From contig NSIG01000026.1 in assembly GCA_002737275.1 (NCBI GenBank), positions 1-64,000 of the forward strand: DNA of 64,000 nucleotides, read 5' to 3'. Positions 7,819 to 15,963 of the stretch are shown piece after piece. Below the pieces are notes generated by a model. It was not told where the DNA came from, did not search any database, and saw only the letters and a list, made by a program, of their open reading frames with translations. A program made the position numbers and the translations under genes. This stretch comes from Opitutia bacterium. GTDB taxonomy: Bacteria; Verrucomicrobiota; Verrucomicrobiia; Opitutales; Opitutaceae. Positions within the stretch are counted from its first letter, which is position 1. Every line of letters starts with the position of its first letter.

Positions 7819-8276
7819 TCCGCCTCCCACGCTCCCGCCGGGCGATGGCTCCGGCGAAGGGCGCAATTGCGCGTGCCGGCATCAGAGCCCCCGCCGTGCC
7901 TTCAAAGTGCAATTTCTGCGTCGACCGGCGCATGAAGCCCAAGACGTCACAGGGCTTCGCGCTCGCTGGAGTTTCCTCCACACAATCCGCCACAAGGGCA
8001 CTCGGTTCATAGCTCAAATCTTCGGTGGGTAAAATGGCACGCCTCCGATTTTGGCTAAGTATGCGGCCACCCGTGCTCGATAGAGGGTAGCTGATCCAAA
8101 TCAGCGGTTTTAATTACGTCATCGTTCCGCTCGTCGCCGGCCGGCACGGCCCGCTCAGCGCCCGGCAAATCGTGCCCCGTTCAACTTGCGGCTGCGCCCG
8201 CGTCCCTCGGTTTGACCAAACTTTCGCTTCACTTCCCGCGGACTGCTGTGCAAATCTCGCTGTTCCTCTCGTTGCT
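7819..8276. other. Intergenic region, one weak hairpin
   Basis: 458 bases between the LysR gene and the hydroxyacid dehydrogenase. A 74-codon minus-strand frame (7793-8017) overlaps lysR and resembles nothing known to me. The only structure is GCTGAT-CCAA-ATCAGC at 8091-8106 followed by GGTTTTAATTA, a weak possible terminator. Confidence 0.4.
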
Positions 8277-9257
8277 ATGACCAAAATCCTCCTCACAACC
8301 ACTTCGTTCCAAGACACTCCGGGCGAACACCACCAACTTCTCGCCGACACCGGTTGGGAAATCATCCGCGCCCGCGGCCCCCTCAACGAAGCCGATACGC
8401 TCGCCCTCGTCGGCGACGTCGATGGTTACATTTGCGGCGACGACCTCATCACCCGCAAGGTCCTGGAAAAAGCCCTCCCGAAACTCAAAGTCATCAGCAA
8501 ATACGGCATCGGCGTCGACAAGATCGATGTGAAGTCCTGCACCGAGTTCGGCCTCCCGCTCCTCTTCACCCCCGGCGTCAACCACACCACCGTCGCCGAG
8601 CACACGTTGCTCCTGCTGCTCGCCCTCGAGAAGAACCTACTTTTCCACACCGACTCCACCCGCGCCAACGGTTGGAAACGCAAGACCGGCCACGAGCTGC
8701 TCGAGAAAACCATCGGCATCGTCGGCCTCGGCCGCATCGGCAAAGAGGTCGCCATCCGCGCCCGCGCGTTTGGCATGAACGTGATCGCGTTCGATGTTTA
8801 CTGGGACGAGAAATTCGCCGCCGCCCATAACGTCAAACGCGCCGCCTCGCTCGACGAGATTTACGCCGCCTCCGACTACATTTCGCTCCACACCAATCTC
8901 ACGCCGGAGACCCGCGACATGATCAGCGCGAAGTCTTTCCCGAAGATGAAAAAAGGTGTGCTCATTTTAAACTGCGCCCGCGGCGAGATCGTCCATACGG
9001 CCGACATGGTCGAAGCCCTCAAGTCCGGCCAAGTCGGCGGCTACGGCACCGACGTCCTCGACGAAGAGCCGCCAACCCCCGATCACCCCTTGCTCAAGTT
9101 GCCCAACGTCGTCGTCACCCCCCACGTCGGCTCGCGCACGTACGAGAGCGTCGTCCGCCAAGCCACCGCCGCCGTGAAGAATCTCATCCTCGCGATGCAC
9201 GGCGAAAAACCCCTCGCCCAGATCAACCCCGAAGTCGCCGTCAAGAAGGTGGTCTGA
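8277..9257 (+). CDS. D-isomer-specific 2-hydroxyacid dehydrogenase (phosphoglycerate dehydrogenase-like)
   Basis: A 326-residue NAD-dependent dehydrogenase. The Rossmann motif GLGRIG (150-155) with acidic Asp173 in AFDVY indicates NAD preference, and the catalytic triad is complete: Arg235 in NCARGEI, Glu264 in DVLDEEPP, His283 in VTPHVGS. It lacks the ACT/regulatory domain of classical SerA. Upstream of the chosen ATG (8277) the frame stays open to 8172 but that part does not look like protein, while MTKILLTTTSF starts at the first strand of the fold. Gene order with an Ldh_2 dehydrogenase and a KdgK-like kinase suggests oxidation of a sugar acid rather than serine synthesis; this is inference. 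Confidence 0.88.
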   Translation: MTKILLTTTSFQDTPGEHHQLLADTGWEIIRARGPLNEADTLALVGDVDGYICGDDLITRKVLEKALPKLKVISKYGIGVDKIDVKSCTEFGLPLLFTPGVNHTTVAEHTLLLLLALEKNLLFHTDSTRANGWKRKTGHELLEKTIGIVGLGRIGKEVAIRARAFGMNVIAFDVYWDEKFAAAHNVKRAASLDEIYAASDYISLHTNLTPETRDMISAKSFPKMKKGVLILNCARGEIVHTADMVEALKSGQVGGYGTDVLDEEPPTPDHPLLKLPNVVVTPHVGSRTYESVVRQATAAVKNLILAMHGEKPLAQINPEVAVKKVV

Positions 9258-9267
9258 CGTCTCATTT

Positions 9268-9314
9268 GCAGGCGCCTGCTTGCAGGCGTTTCATCGCGCG
9301 CAAGCGCGCTCCTA
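9268..9314. repeat. Two small REP-like palindromes
   Basis: GCAGGCGCCTGCTTGCAGGC (from 9268) and, on the minus strand, GTAGGAGCGCGCTTGCGCGC (9293-9314) form short hairpins. Related units occur at 11821, 11966, 13511 and 41339. Confidence 0.6.
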
Positions 9315-9349
9315 CCTCCCTCCCTCAAATCTCAACTCACCCGAATCCC

Positions 9350-10447
9350 ATGCCTGAACTTTTCCACGTCGTCCCCGAGACCCAGCACAACGCCCTCGTC
9401 CAAGCCGCCTATCAGCACCGCGGCTTCCATGCCGACGAGTCCGCCGAAGGCGCGCGTTTCTGCGCCGAGGCTTCCCGCCACGGCATCCGCACCCACAACG
9501 GCCTCAAGGCTCTCCACCTGGACCACTTCCTCGGCTCCGGCTCAAAGGGCTGCGTCCCCGGCGCCCAGATCGAGGAAAAAACGTCCCGCTTCCCCGCGGC
9601 CAAGATCTGGAACGCCAATAAAAAACTCGGCCAGTCCACCGCCTTCCGCGCCATGGACGAAGCCATCCGCCTCGCCGACCAATACGGCGTCGGCACCGTC
9701 TCCGTCGACAACGCCTTCCACTACCTTTGGGGCGGCGGCTACGTGATGGACGCCGCGAAGAAGGGCTACATCGCCTACACGAACTGCACCGCCGCGCTCG
9801 CGGAGGTCGTCCCTTTCGGCGGTAAGTTCGCCACCCTCGGCACCAATCCGCACTCGTGGGGCTTCCCCACCACCGACGCCATCGGCTATCCCATCGTCAT
9901 CGATTGGGCCACGTCGGTCGTCGCCATGGGCCGCGTCCAACAACTGAAACGCGAAGGTAAACCCCTCCCGCCCCTCGCCGCCGTGGACAAAGAAGGCAAT
10001 CCCACCACCGACGCCAATCTCGCCGTCTCGCTCCTGCCGTTCGGCGCGCACAAGGGCTACGGTCTCTCGCTGATCAACGAAATCGTCGGCGGCTTCATCG
10101 GCGGTTCGCTTCCGACTCTCCGCAACCGCTGGGCCGAGGCAGAGGGCGACAAGGGCACGTGCTGCTTCTTCTTCCAGGTCATTCACCCCGACGCAATCAG
10201 CGGCGGCGCCTTCGCCAAGGGCCGCAATCAATCGGACAACGTGAAGGCCGTCATCGCCGATGTCCTCGGGCACGGTAACGAGAAATGCATGTTGCCCGGC
10301 CAACTCGAAGCCACTTGGGCGAAGCACGTCGCCGCCGCCGGCGGCCTGCTCTTCAGCACCGCCGAGGTCGCCGCCTTCCACGAAATCGCCGCCGAAGCGA
10401 AACAACCGACCTGGGACGTCACCTCCTTCAAAACCGTTACGATCTAA
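9350..10447 (+). CDS. Ldh_2 family (malate/L-lactate dehydrogenase-like) oxidoreductase
   Basis: A 365-residue member of the Ldh_2/YlbC/YiaK family of NAD(P)-dependent 2-oxo/2-hydroxy acid dehydrogenases, a fold distinct from Rossmann lactate dehydrogenases. Seen: GIRTHNGLK with the conserved His near 49, GTVSVDNAFHYLWGGGYV, LGTNPHSWGFPT, and FGAHKGYGLSLINEIVGG. Family members reduce 2,3-diketogulonate, piperideine-2-carboxylate or ureidoglycolate, or oxidise malate; the exact substrate is unknown. The ATG at 9350 is chosen because the preceding codons come from the REP-like repeats. It is co-oriented with the flanking dehydrogenase and sugar kinase. Confidence 0.87.
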   Translation: MPELFHVVPETQHNALVQAAYQHRGFHADESAEGARFCAEASRHGIRTHNGLKALHLDHFLGSGSKGCVPGAQIEEKTSRFPAAKIWNANKKLGQSTAFRAMDEAIRLADQYGVGTVSVDNAFHYLWGGGYVMDAAKKGYIAYTNCTAALAEVVPFGGKFATLGTNPHSWGFPTTDAIGYPIVIDWATSVVAMGRVQQLKREGKPLPPLAAVDKEGNPTTDANLAVSLLPFGAHKGYGLSLINEIVGGFIGGSLPTLRNRWAEAEGDKGTCCFFFQVIHPDAISGGAFAKGRNQSDNVKAVIADVLGHGNEKCMLPGQLEATWAKHVAAAGGLLFSTAEVAAFHEIAAEAKQPTWDVTSFKTVTI

Positions 10448-10456
10448 ACCACTTTG

Positions 10457-10536
10457 CCCACGAAACACACGGAATACACGGAATACACGGAAACCAATCT
10501 TCAATTTTCTTCCGTGTATTCCGTGTGTTCCGTGGG
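10457..10536. repeat. Dispersed repeat, copy C (long near-perfect inverted repeat)
   Basis: The left half CCCACGAAACACACGGAATA continuing with CACGG units is mirrored by the right half ending CCGTGTGTTCCGTGGG. About 30 bases per arm can pair around a short AT-rich centre. It lies between the Ldh_2 gene and the kinase. Confidence 0.75.
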
Positions 10537-10595
10537 CTCTATCCGACCTCCGTTCCTGATTTCCTGAGTTCCAGATAAAACCTTCCAACTCCACC

Positions 10596-11690
10596 ATGAG
10601 CCTCCAAATTAAGCCCGCCTCCTCCTGCGCCTTTGACCAAATCTCCCTTGGCGAAGTCATGCTTCGCCTCGATCCCGGCGAGGGCCGCATCCGCACCGCC
10701 CGCAATTTCCAAGTCTGGGAAGGCGGCGGCGAATACAACACCTCCCGCGGTCTCCGCAAATGCTTCGGGCTCAAAACCGCCGTCGTCACCGCGTTCGTTG
10801 ACAACGAGGTCGGCCACCTCGTCGCAGACTTCATCATGCAGGGCGGCGTCGACACGCAGTTCATTAAGTGGCGCGAGGACGATGGCATCGGCCGCACCGT
10901 CCGCAACGGCCTCAACTTCACCGAGCGCGGCTTCGGCATTCGCGGCGCCGTCGGCAATCCCGACCGCGGCAACACCGCCGCCTCGCAGATCAAAGTCGGC
11001 GACATCGATTGGGATCACATTTTCGGCAAACTCGGCGTCCGCTGGTTCCACACCGGCGGCATCTACGCCGCGCTCTCCGCGTCGACCGCCGAGGTTACCG
11101 TCGAGGCCGTCAAGGCCGCCAATAAATACGGCACCATCGTCTCGTACGACCTCAACTACCGTCCCTCGCTCTGGAAGACCATCGGCGGCCTCAAGAAGGC
11201 CCAAGAGGTCAACCGAGAGATCGCCAAATACGTCGATATCATGATCGGCAACGAGGAGGACTTCACCGCTTCGCTCGGTTTCGCCGTCAAGGGCGCCGAA
11301 GACCTCAAGCACATCGAGACCGACGCCTTCAAGGCCATGATCGAGACCGCCGTGCGAGATTTCCCGAACTTCAAGGTCGCCGCCACCACGCTGCGCCACG
11401 TCCACACCGCCACCAGCAACGACTGGTCCGCGATCCTCTGGCACGACGGCAAATTCCACGAGAGCAAGAAATACCCGAAGCTCGAGATCCTCGACCGCGT
11501 CGGCGGCGGCGATTCGTTCGCGTCCGGCCTGCAGTTCGGGTTCCTCGAGTTCAACGACGCCCAGAAAGCCGTCGAATACGGCGCCGCCCACGGCGCCCTC
11601 GCTTCGACGACCCCCGGCGACACGTCGATGGCCACCCGCAAAGAAGTCGAGAAGACCATCGGTGGCGGCGGCGCCCGCGTGGTCCGCTAA
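10596..11690 (+). CDS. PfkB family sugar kinase, KdgK-like (2-dehydro-3-deoxygluconokinase)
   Basis: A 364-residue ribokinase-family carbohydrate kinase. Seen: the N-terminal GEVMLRLDPGEG and the GGGEYNTSRGLRKCFG substrate segment (about 43-58), the SYDLNYRPSLW motif (183-193) typical of KdgK-type enzymes, and the C-terminal DRVGGGDSFASG motif with catalytic Asp306. The likely reaction is ATP-dependent phosphorylation of a keto-sugar acid such as 2-dehydro-3-deoxygluconate. With the two preceding dehydrogenases it forms a plausible sugar-acid catabolic set; no aldolase is in the window. Tandem hairpins including a strong terminator follow. Confidence 0.85.
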   Translation: MSLQIKPASSCAFDQISLGEVMLRLDPGEGRIRTARNFQVWEGGGEYNTSRGLRKCFGLKTAVVTAFVDNEVGHLVADFIMQGGVDTQFIKWREDDGIGRTVRNGLNFTERGFGIRGAVGNPDRGNTAASQIKVGDIDWDHIFGKLGVRWFHTGGIYAALSASTAEVTVEAVKAANKYGTIVSYDLNYRPSLWKTIGGLKKAQEVNREIAKYVDIMIGNEEDFTASLGFAVKGAEDLKHIETDAFKAMIETAVRDFPNFKVAATTLRHVHTATSNDWSAILWHDGKFHESKKYPKLEILDRVGGGDSFASGLQFGFLEFNDAQKAVEYGAAHGALASTTPGDTSMATRKEVEKTIGGGGARVVR

Positions 11691-11697
11691 AGAGGTG

Positions 11698-11722
11698 GGG
11701 CGCGTTATCCCTAACCGCGCCC
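11698..11722 (+). terminator. First hairpin after the sugar kinase gene
   Basis: GGGCGCG and CGCGCCC pair around an 11-base loop, followed by TTTATAT. It is the weaker of two tandem terminator-like hairpins. Confidence 0.5.
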
Positions 11723-11737
11723 CTTTATATCCTCCTC

Positions 11738-11765
11738 AGCCCGGGCCTCACCGCCCGGGCTTTTT
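11738..11765 (+). terminator. Intrinsic terminator after the sugar kinase gene
   Basis: AGCCCGGGC-CTCACC-GCCCGGGCT is a 9-bp perfect stem followed by a T-run (TTTTTCC). Confidence 0.85.
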
Positions 11766-11820
11766 CCTGCCCACCCCCACGACTCTTTCTCTTTCCACTT
11801 TCTCCCCGCTCTCATGTTAC

Positions 11821-12024
11821 AGTGAGCTCGCTCGCAACTCCGTCCTTTCGCGTCCTTCGCGTGTTTAACACGCACCCTCTCCGTTTTCCCTTTCCGTGTA
11901 TTCCGTGTGTTCTGTGGGCCTCCCTCTGAACCTCGTTCCCGTTTCCTCTTTTCCGCCTCCCCTTTGTGGGAACGAGCTCGCTCGCGACTCCGCCCGTTAG
12001 CGTCTTTTCGCATATTTCGTGGGC
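11821..12024. repeat. Cluster of REP-like and TTCGTG-type repeat units (copies D and E)
   Basis: Two REP-like units (11821-11842 and 11966-11992, both built around GAGCTCGCTCGC) alternate with TTCGTG-type units (11844-11918 with CTTTCGCGTCCTTCGCGTG and CCGTGTATTCCGTGTGTTC, and 11995-12024 ending CATATTTCGTGGG). The whole 403-base gap 11691-12093 is terminators plus repeats and holds no gene. Confidence 0.65.
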
Positions 12025-12093
12025 CCCCTTCCGGAAATCTTTCTCTTTCCTCTTTCTCTTACTCTTCCTCCCCTCCTCTCTTCTCCCATCCCC

Positions 12094-13467
12094 ATGCGTC
12101 CCACCCCGCTCCTCGCCCTGCTCACCCTCACCTTCGCCGGCTGCGCTACTCCGCCCCCCGCGCCCACGCCTCCGGCCAACCCGTCGCCCGCCGCTACCTC
12201 CCGCTTCGCCCTGCCCGCCTCCGATGACGGCCTTCCCGGCGCCGGCCCAATCCGCCGCTATCCTTGGTTTCAAAAACTCTGGACCGAGCGTCGTACCACG
12301 TGGGCCGACCAGATCGCCCAAGACCAGCGCGCCGTCGTCTTCCTCGGCGACTCCATTACGCAGGGCTGGAAGGAGTCTCTCGCGACTTCCTTCCCCGGCG
12401 TGAAAGTCGCCAACCGCGGCATCAGCGGCGACACCACCCGCGGCGTCCTCCTTCGTCTCCGCGAAGACGTGCTCTCGCTCAACCCGTCCGCCGTCGTCCT
12501 CCTCATCGGCACCAACGACCTCGAGGAAAAAGCCACGCCGTGGACCGTCGCCGCCAACCTCCGCCTCATCCTCGCCGCGCTCCACGCCCACGACCCCGCG
12601 CTCCCGGTCGTGCTCTGCGCCGTCATGCCCAGCTCCGCCACCAAGCAGCGTCCTGCCTTCCTCATCCGCCGCGTCAATCAGCTCTTCCTCGAAGCCACGC
12701 TCGACCAACCGCAGGTCACCTTTCTCGATACCTGGAAACTGTTCGCCGACGCGCAAAACGACGCCCAGCCCACCGAGTTTCCCGATCTGCTTCACCCCAA
12801 CGCCGCCGGCTACACGAAATTCGCCGCCGCCCTCCGGCCCGTCTTCGCCACGCTCGGCTTCACCGAACGCGAGCCCGACTCCTTCACGCCCGAGCCCGGC
12901 TTTGTGAGTCTCTTCAACGGCCGCGATCTCAGCGGCTGGGGCTACCGCCCCTCGACCGACGGCGACCTTGCCACCGTCCGCCGCATCCAGGCCGCCGATA
13001 TCGCCGCGCCCCACTGGCCGATCGTAAAGGACCCCGTCGCCTTCGACGGTCTCACCGCCAGCCCCGATGTCCGCTTCGTCGCCAAGCACGGTCGCCTCGT
13101 CGTCATGACTCCTCCCGGCGGCCGCCGCGTGCAACAGCTCTGGACCACTCGTGAGTTCTCCAAAAACTTCGTGTTGAAACTCGAGTTCCGGGCTACGCCC
13201 AATGCCGACAGCGGCATCTACGTGCGCGGCCCTCAGCTCCAATGTCGCGACTACCTCCTCGCCGGCCCCTATTCGAAACTCCAGCGCTACCGCGCGCGCG
13301 ATTGGAACGAGATCGTGATCACCGTCACCGACGGCGTCGCCGTGAGCACCTGCAACGGCGAGATCCTCGAGGCCGCGCAAAAAGTCCCCGCGACCGGCCC
13401 CATCGGCCTCGAAGGCGACCGCGGCCAAATGGAATACCGCCGCATCCGCCTCCAAGAACGTCCCTAA
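12094..13467 (+). CDS. Lipoprotein with GDSL/SGNH hydrolase and DUF1080 (3-keto-disaccharide hydrolase-like) domains
   Basis: A 457-residue two-domain protein. The N-terminus MRPTPLLALLTLTFAGC ends in a lipobox with Cys17, so it should be an outer- or inner-membrane-anchored lipoprotein. Residues about 75-260 form an SGNH hydrolase: GDSITQGW (block I Ser), NRGISGDTT (block II Gly), GTNDL (block III Asn) and DLLHPNAAGY (block V Asp/His). After FTPEPGFVSLFNGRDLSGW comes a DUF1080 lectin-like domain (about 265-455; SGIYVRGPQLQC, GPIGLEGDRGQMEYRRIRL). The fusion suggests deacylation or deacetylation coupled to glycan hydrolysis. The ATG at 12094 is chosen for the signal peptide. Confidence 0.88.
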   Translation: MRPTPLLALLTLTFAGCATPPPAPTPPANPSPAATSRFALPASDDGLPGAGPIRRYPWFQKLWTERRTTWADQIAQDQRAVVFLGDSITQGWKESLATSFPGVKVANRGISGDTTRGVLLRLREDVLSLNPSAVVLLIGTNDLEEKATPWTVAANLRLILAALHAHDPALPVVLCAVMPSSATKQRPAFLIRRVNQLFLEATLDQPQVTFLDTWKLFADAQNDAQPTEFPDLLHPNAAGYTKFAAALRPVFATLGFTEREPDSFTPEPGFVSLFNGRDLSGWGYRPSTDGDLATVRRIQAADIAAPHWPIVKDPVAFDGLTASPDVRFVAKHGRLVVMTPPGGRRVQQLWTTREFSKNFVLKLEFRATPNADSGIYVRGPQLQCRDYLLAGPYSKLQRYRARDWNEIVITVTDGVAVSTCNGEILEAAQKVPATGPIGLEGDRGQMEYRRIRLQERP

Positions 13468-13510
13468 GAATCGTTCTCTTTCCTCTTAATCTTTCCTCTT
13501 TCTCCCTCCC

Positions 13511-13680
13511 CAGTGGGAGCGAGCCCGCACGCGACTTCCGAGGTCTCCGTCCGCCCCATCCGATTGTAGGCGGGGTGACCCCACCCCGCATTCACCTCAA
13601 GCTTCCGTGTTTTCCGTGTGTTCCGTGGGTACGATTCTCTTTACCGCCTTTCGCGTCGATTCGCGTCTTTCGCGGGCAAC
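13511..13680. repeat. REP-like palindromes and dispersed repeat copy F
   Basis: Contains GTGGGAGCGAGCCCGCACGC near 13511, the palindrome GTAGGCGGGGTGACCCCACC at 13566 onward, and a TTCCGTGTTTTCCGTGTGTT unit followed by CGCGTCGATTCGCGTCTTTC in the same orientation (13603-13680). Confidence 0.65.
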
Positions 13681-13752
13681 CTCGGTTTTCGAGCGTCGGG
13701 CGTTCAACAGACTCGCCTCCGATTTCACACCGGCCAACGCTTTACCGACTGC

Positions 13753-14469
13753 ATGCCCTCCGCTCCCCCAACCACCGACTCCGTCTGCACCAAGCACGTC
13801 GGTAGTTTTCACGAACTCGCCAACACGCCTCTCACCCACGGCGTCAACGCGCTCTGCTGGGCGCGCTCTCTCCCCGGTGACTATGCCGAGGTCGTGCGCC
13901 TTCTCGGCGACGGCCACGGCGAACCGATTACCACGCTCGATGAGGCCGTACTGGCCGCCCTGCCGCTGAGCCCATCCGGCCGCGTCGCCGCCGATCACAT
14001 GCTCGCCGATCTGCGCCTCCTCCGCGACCACGACCTCGATCCCGTCCTCAACTGCATCCACGGCTACCCGCGCGACGAAGAACCCGGCCCGATCCAGACC
14101 GACGTTTTTTCCTACCACGCCGACAGCGCCCCCATCGAGGCCTACACTTGGCTCTGCACTTACTCCGGCCCGCCCAGCGAGGGCCTGCGTCCCGCCGACG
14201 CCCGCCGCAAGGTCGATGATCCCGCCCTCCGCCCCGAACTCCTCCAACTTTACGGCGGCCCCGACGACGCCGATTTTAAAACCTTCCTTAACGAGCACTG
14301 CTACGACCTCCACTACGCCCCGGCCCCCGGCGCCCAGCCTTACTCGTTCGGCCACTTCAAGCTCTGGCGCATCGCCACCGACTACCCCGGCAACCCCGTC
14401 CCACCCTGCGTCCACCGCGCCCCCGCCACCCACCCCGGCGACCCGGCCCGCCTCTTGCTCATCAGTTGA
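13753..14469 (+). CDS. Conserved hypothetical protein with an HxD segment
   Basis: A 238-residue protein I do not recognise with certainty. It has no signal peptide or membrane segment. A stretch VFSYHADSAPIEAYTWLCTYSGPPSEGL (about 117-144) has an HxD pair before a TYSGP segment, faintly like DUF1826 or iron-dependent oxygenase-type proteins; this is only an impression. The C-terminus contains several conserved-looking Cys/His residues (NEHCYDLHYAP, PPCVHRAP). The ATG at 13753 is preferred because the frame upstream runs through repeat sequence. It lies between two secreted hydrolases but its role is unknown. Confidence 0.65.
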   Translation: MPSAPPTTDSVCTKHVGSFHELANTPLTHGVNALCWARSLPGDYAEVVRLLGDGHGEPITTLDEAVLAALPLSPSGRVAADHMLADLRLLRDHDLDPVLNCIHGYPRDEEPGPIQTDVFSYHADSAPIEAYTWLCTYSGPPSEGLRPADARRKVDDPALRPELLQLYGGPDDADFKTFLNEHCYDLHYAPAPGAQPYSFGHFKLWRIATDYPGNPVPPCVHRAPATHPGDPARLLLIS

Positions 14470-14520
14470 GATTCCTCTCACCTTTCTTTCCGCCCCGTTG
14501 AACTTTAGCCCCTTCAAAAA

Positions 14521-15918
14521 ATGACCCTGCTCAGCCGCCGCCACTTTCTCCGCCACACCGCTGCCGTCACCGCCGCCGCCACACTTTCGCCTTCGTTGCT
14601 TCAGGCCGCGAGCGCCGCCAGCGCTACCGGCCAACTCCGCCTCGCCCCATTTCGCTTCGACGTCACGCCGCCCGTCGGCCACTCGCTCTGCGGTGGCTGG
14701 ATCAAGCCTGTCGAAGCCGTCGATGATTCCCTCGAAGCCATCGGCCTCGTGCTCCTCGGCGCGGGTGCGCCCATCGTGCTCTGCGCGGTCGATTGGACCG
14801 GCATTCTCAACGCCTCCCACCTCGCGTGGCGTACCGCGCTCGCCGAGGCGGCCGGCACCACGCCCGACCGCGTCGCCCTGCACTGCGTCCACCAGCATAA
14901 CGCCTTGTTCGTCTGTGCAGCCACCGCGGCCCTCGTCGCAACGCAGCCCGATCTGCCGCCCACGTTTGATCCCGCTTTTTTTCAACGTTGCCTCGTCGCC
15001 GCCCGCGCCGCCGTCACCGCCGCCTTGCCCCGCGCCCGCCCAGTCACGCACGTCGCAAGCGGCACGGCGCTCATCGCCCAAGTCGCCTCCAATCGCCGCA
15101 TGGCCCGCGATGCCCAGGGCCGCGTCGGTAAAATGCGCGGCAGCAAGTGCGTGGACCCCGAACTGCTCGCGTTGCCCGAGGGCCCGATCGACCCGCTCCT
15201 GCGCACCGTCGCGTTCTACGACCGCACCGAGAAAATCGCCGCTCTCCACTACTACGCGACGCACCCGATGAGCTTTTACGGCGACGGCCGGGTGACCGCC
15301 GATTTTGTCGGCCTCGCCCGCAAGCAGCGCCAGCGCGAGGAGCCTGGATGCACGCACCTCTATTTCACCGGCTGCGCGGGCAACATCGCCCCGGGTAAAT
15401 ACAACGACGGCTCGCCCGCCACCCGCGTCCGCCTCACCGAGCGCATCTACCGTGGCATCGTCGCCGCCGACGCCACGCTTCGTCCGGTGCCGTTGAAAAA
15501 CGTCTCATGGCGCACCGCCCCTGTGCACGCCCGGCCCCACCCCGACCTCGACCCGGTCGCACTGCGCCGCCAACTCGCCGATGCCACCGCGCTCCCGGTT
15601 CGCCGCATCGTCCCCGCCTTTCGCCTCGCGCTGTTGGAGCGGTGCGCGCAACGCGTCCCGTTTCTCCTCAGCGCGCTGCATCTCGACGACATCGCCCTCC
15701 TGCACCTGCCCGCCGAGTCATTCCTTGAGTATCAACTCCACGCCCAATCCCTCCGTCCCGGCCGCCCCGTCGCGGTCGCCGCGTATGGCGACGGAGGCCC
15801 TTGGTATATTCCCACCCGCGCTGAGTTCCCCAACGGCGGCTATGAAGTCGAAGTCGCCTTCTGCGATCCTGATACCGAGACCCAGCTCCACACCGCCATC
15901 GCCCAACTGCTCGCCTAA
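14521..15918 (+). CDS. Tat-exported neutral/alkaline ceramidase-like protein
   Basis: A 465-residue secreted protein. The N-terminus SRRHFLRHTAAVTAAATLS is a twin-arginine signal with a hydrophobic stretch and an Ala-rich cleavage region near residue 33. The mature part begins FRFDVTPPVGHSLCGG, the usual opening of the neutral/alkaline non-lysosomal ceramidase-like domain, followed by CVHQHNALF (metal-binding His cluster), HYYATHPMSFYGDGRVTADFVG and FTGCAGNIAPGKYND. Family members hydrolyse N-acyl linkages, but many environmental paralogues have unknown substrates. It lies upstream of a likely secreted hydrolase in the same orientation. Confidence 0.82.
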   Translation: MTLLSRRHFLRHTAAVTAAATLSPSLLQAASAASATGQLRLAPFRFDVTPPVGHSLCGGWIKPVEAVDDSLEAIGLVLLGAGAPIVLCAVDWTGILNASHLAWRTALAEAAGTTPDRVALHCVHQHNALFVCAATAALVATQPDLPPTFDPAFFQRCLVAARAAVTAALPRARPVTHVASGTALIAQVASNRRMARDAQGRVGKMRGSKCVDPELLALPEGPIDPLLRTVAFYDRTEKIAALHYYATHPMSFYGDGRVTADFVGLARKQRQREEPGCTHLYFTGCAGNIAPGKYNDGSPATRVRLTERIYRGIVAADATLRPVPLKNVSWRTAPVHARPHPDLDPVALRRQLADATALPVRRIVPAFRLALLERCAQRVPFLLSALHLDDIALLHLPAESFLEYQLHAQSLRPGRPVAVAAYGDGGPWYIPTRAEFPNGGYEVEVAFCDPDTETQLHTAIAQLLA

Positions 15919-15928
15919 AAACCTGAAG

Positions 15929-15948
15929 CCGCGACGCCCCCGTCGCGG
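15929..15948. repeat. Small palindrome
   Basis: CCGCGACG-CCCC-CGTCGCGG, an 8-bp perfect stem in the 45-base gap between two hydrolase genes. No T-run follows, so it resembles the other REP-like units more than a terminator. Confidence 0.6.
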
Positions 15949-15963
15949 TCCTCGTCCGTTCCT

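Noticed and set aside
7793-8017. 74-codon minus-strand frame in the lysR downstream gap
   Set aside because: Overlaps lysR and shows no recognisable family; one isolated frame of this length is expected by chance at this GC content.
10457-10536. Short direct repeats ACACGGAAT as a CRISPR-like array
   Set aside because: Repeats are contiguous without spacers and belong to an inverted-repeat element; no cas genes are present.
9542-11005. 487-codon minus-strand open frame
   Set aside because: Antisense to the Ldh_2 and kinase genes and across a repeat; the protein shows no fold-like pattern.
11812-13455. 547-codon minus-strand open frame
   Set aside because: Antisense to the GDSL-DUF1080 gene and its repeat-rich leader; Gly/Glu/Arg-rich shadow.
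13597-15357. 586-codon minus-strand open frame
   Set aside because: Antisense to the hypothetical and ceramidase-like genes; the Tat signal and catalytic motifs are on the plus strand.
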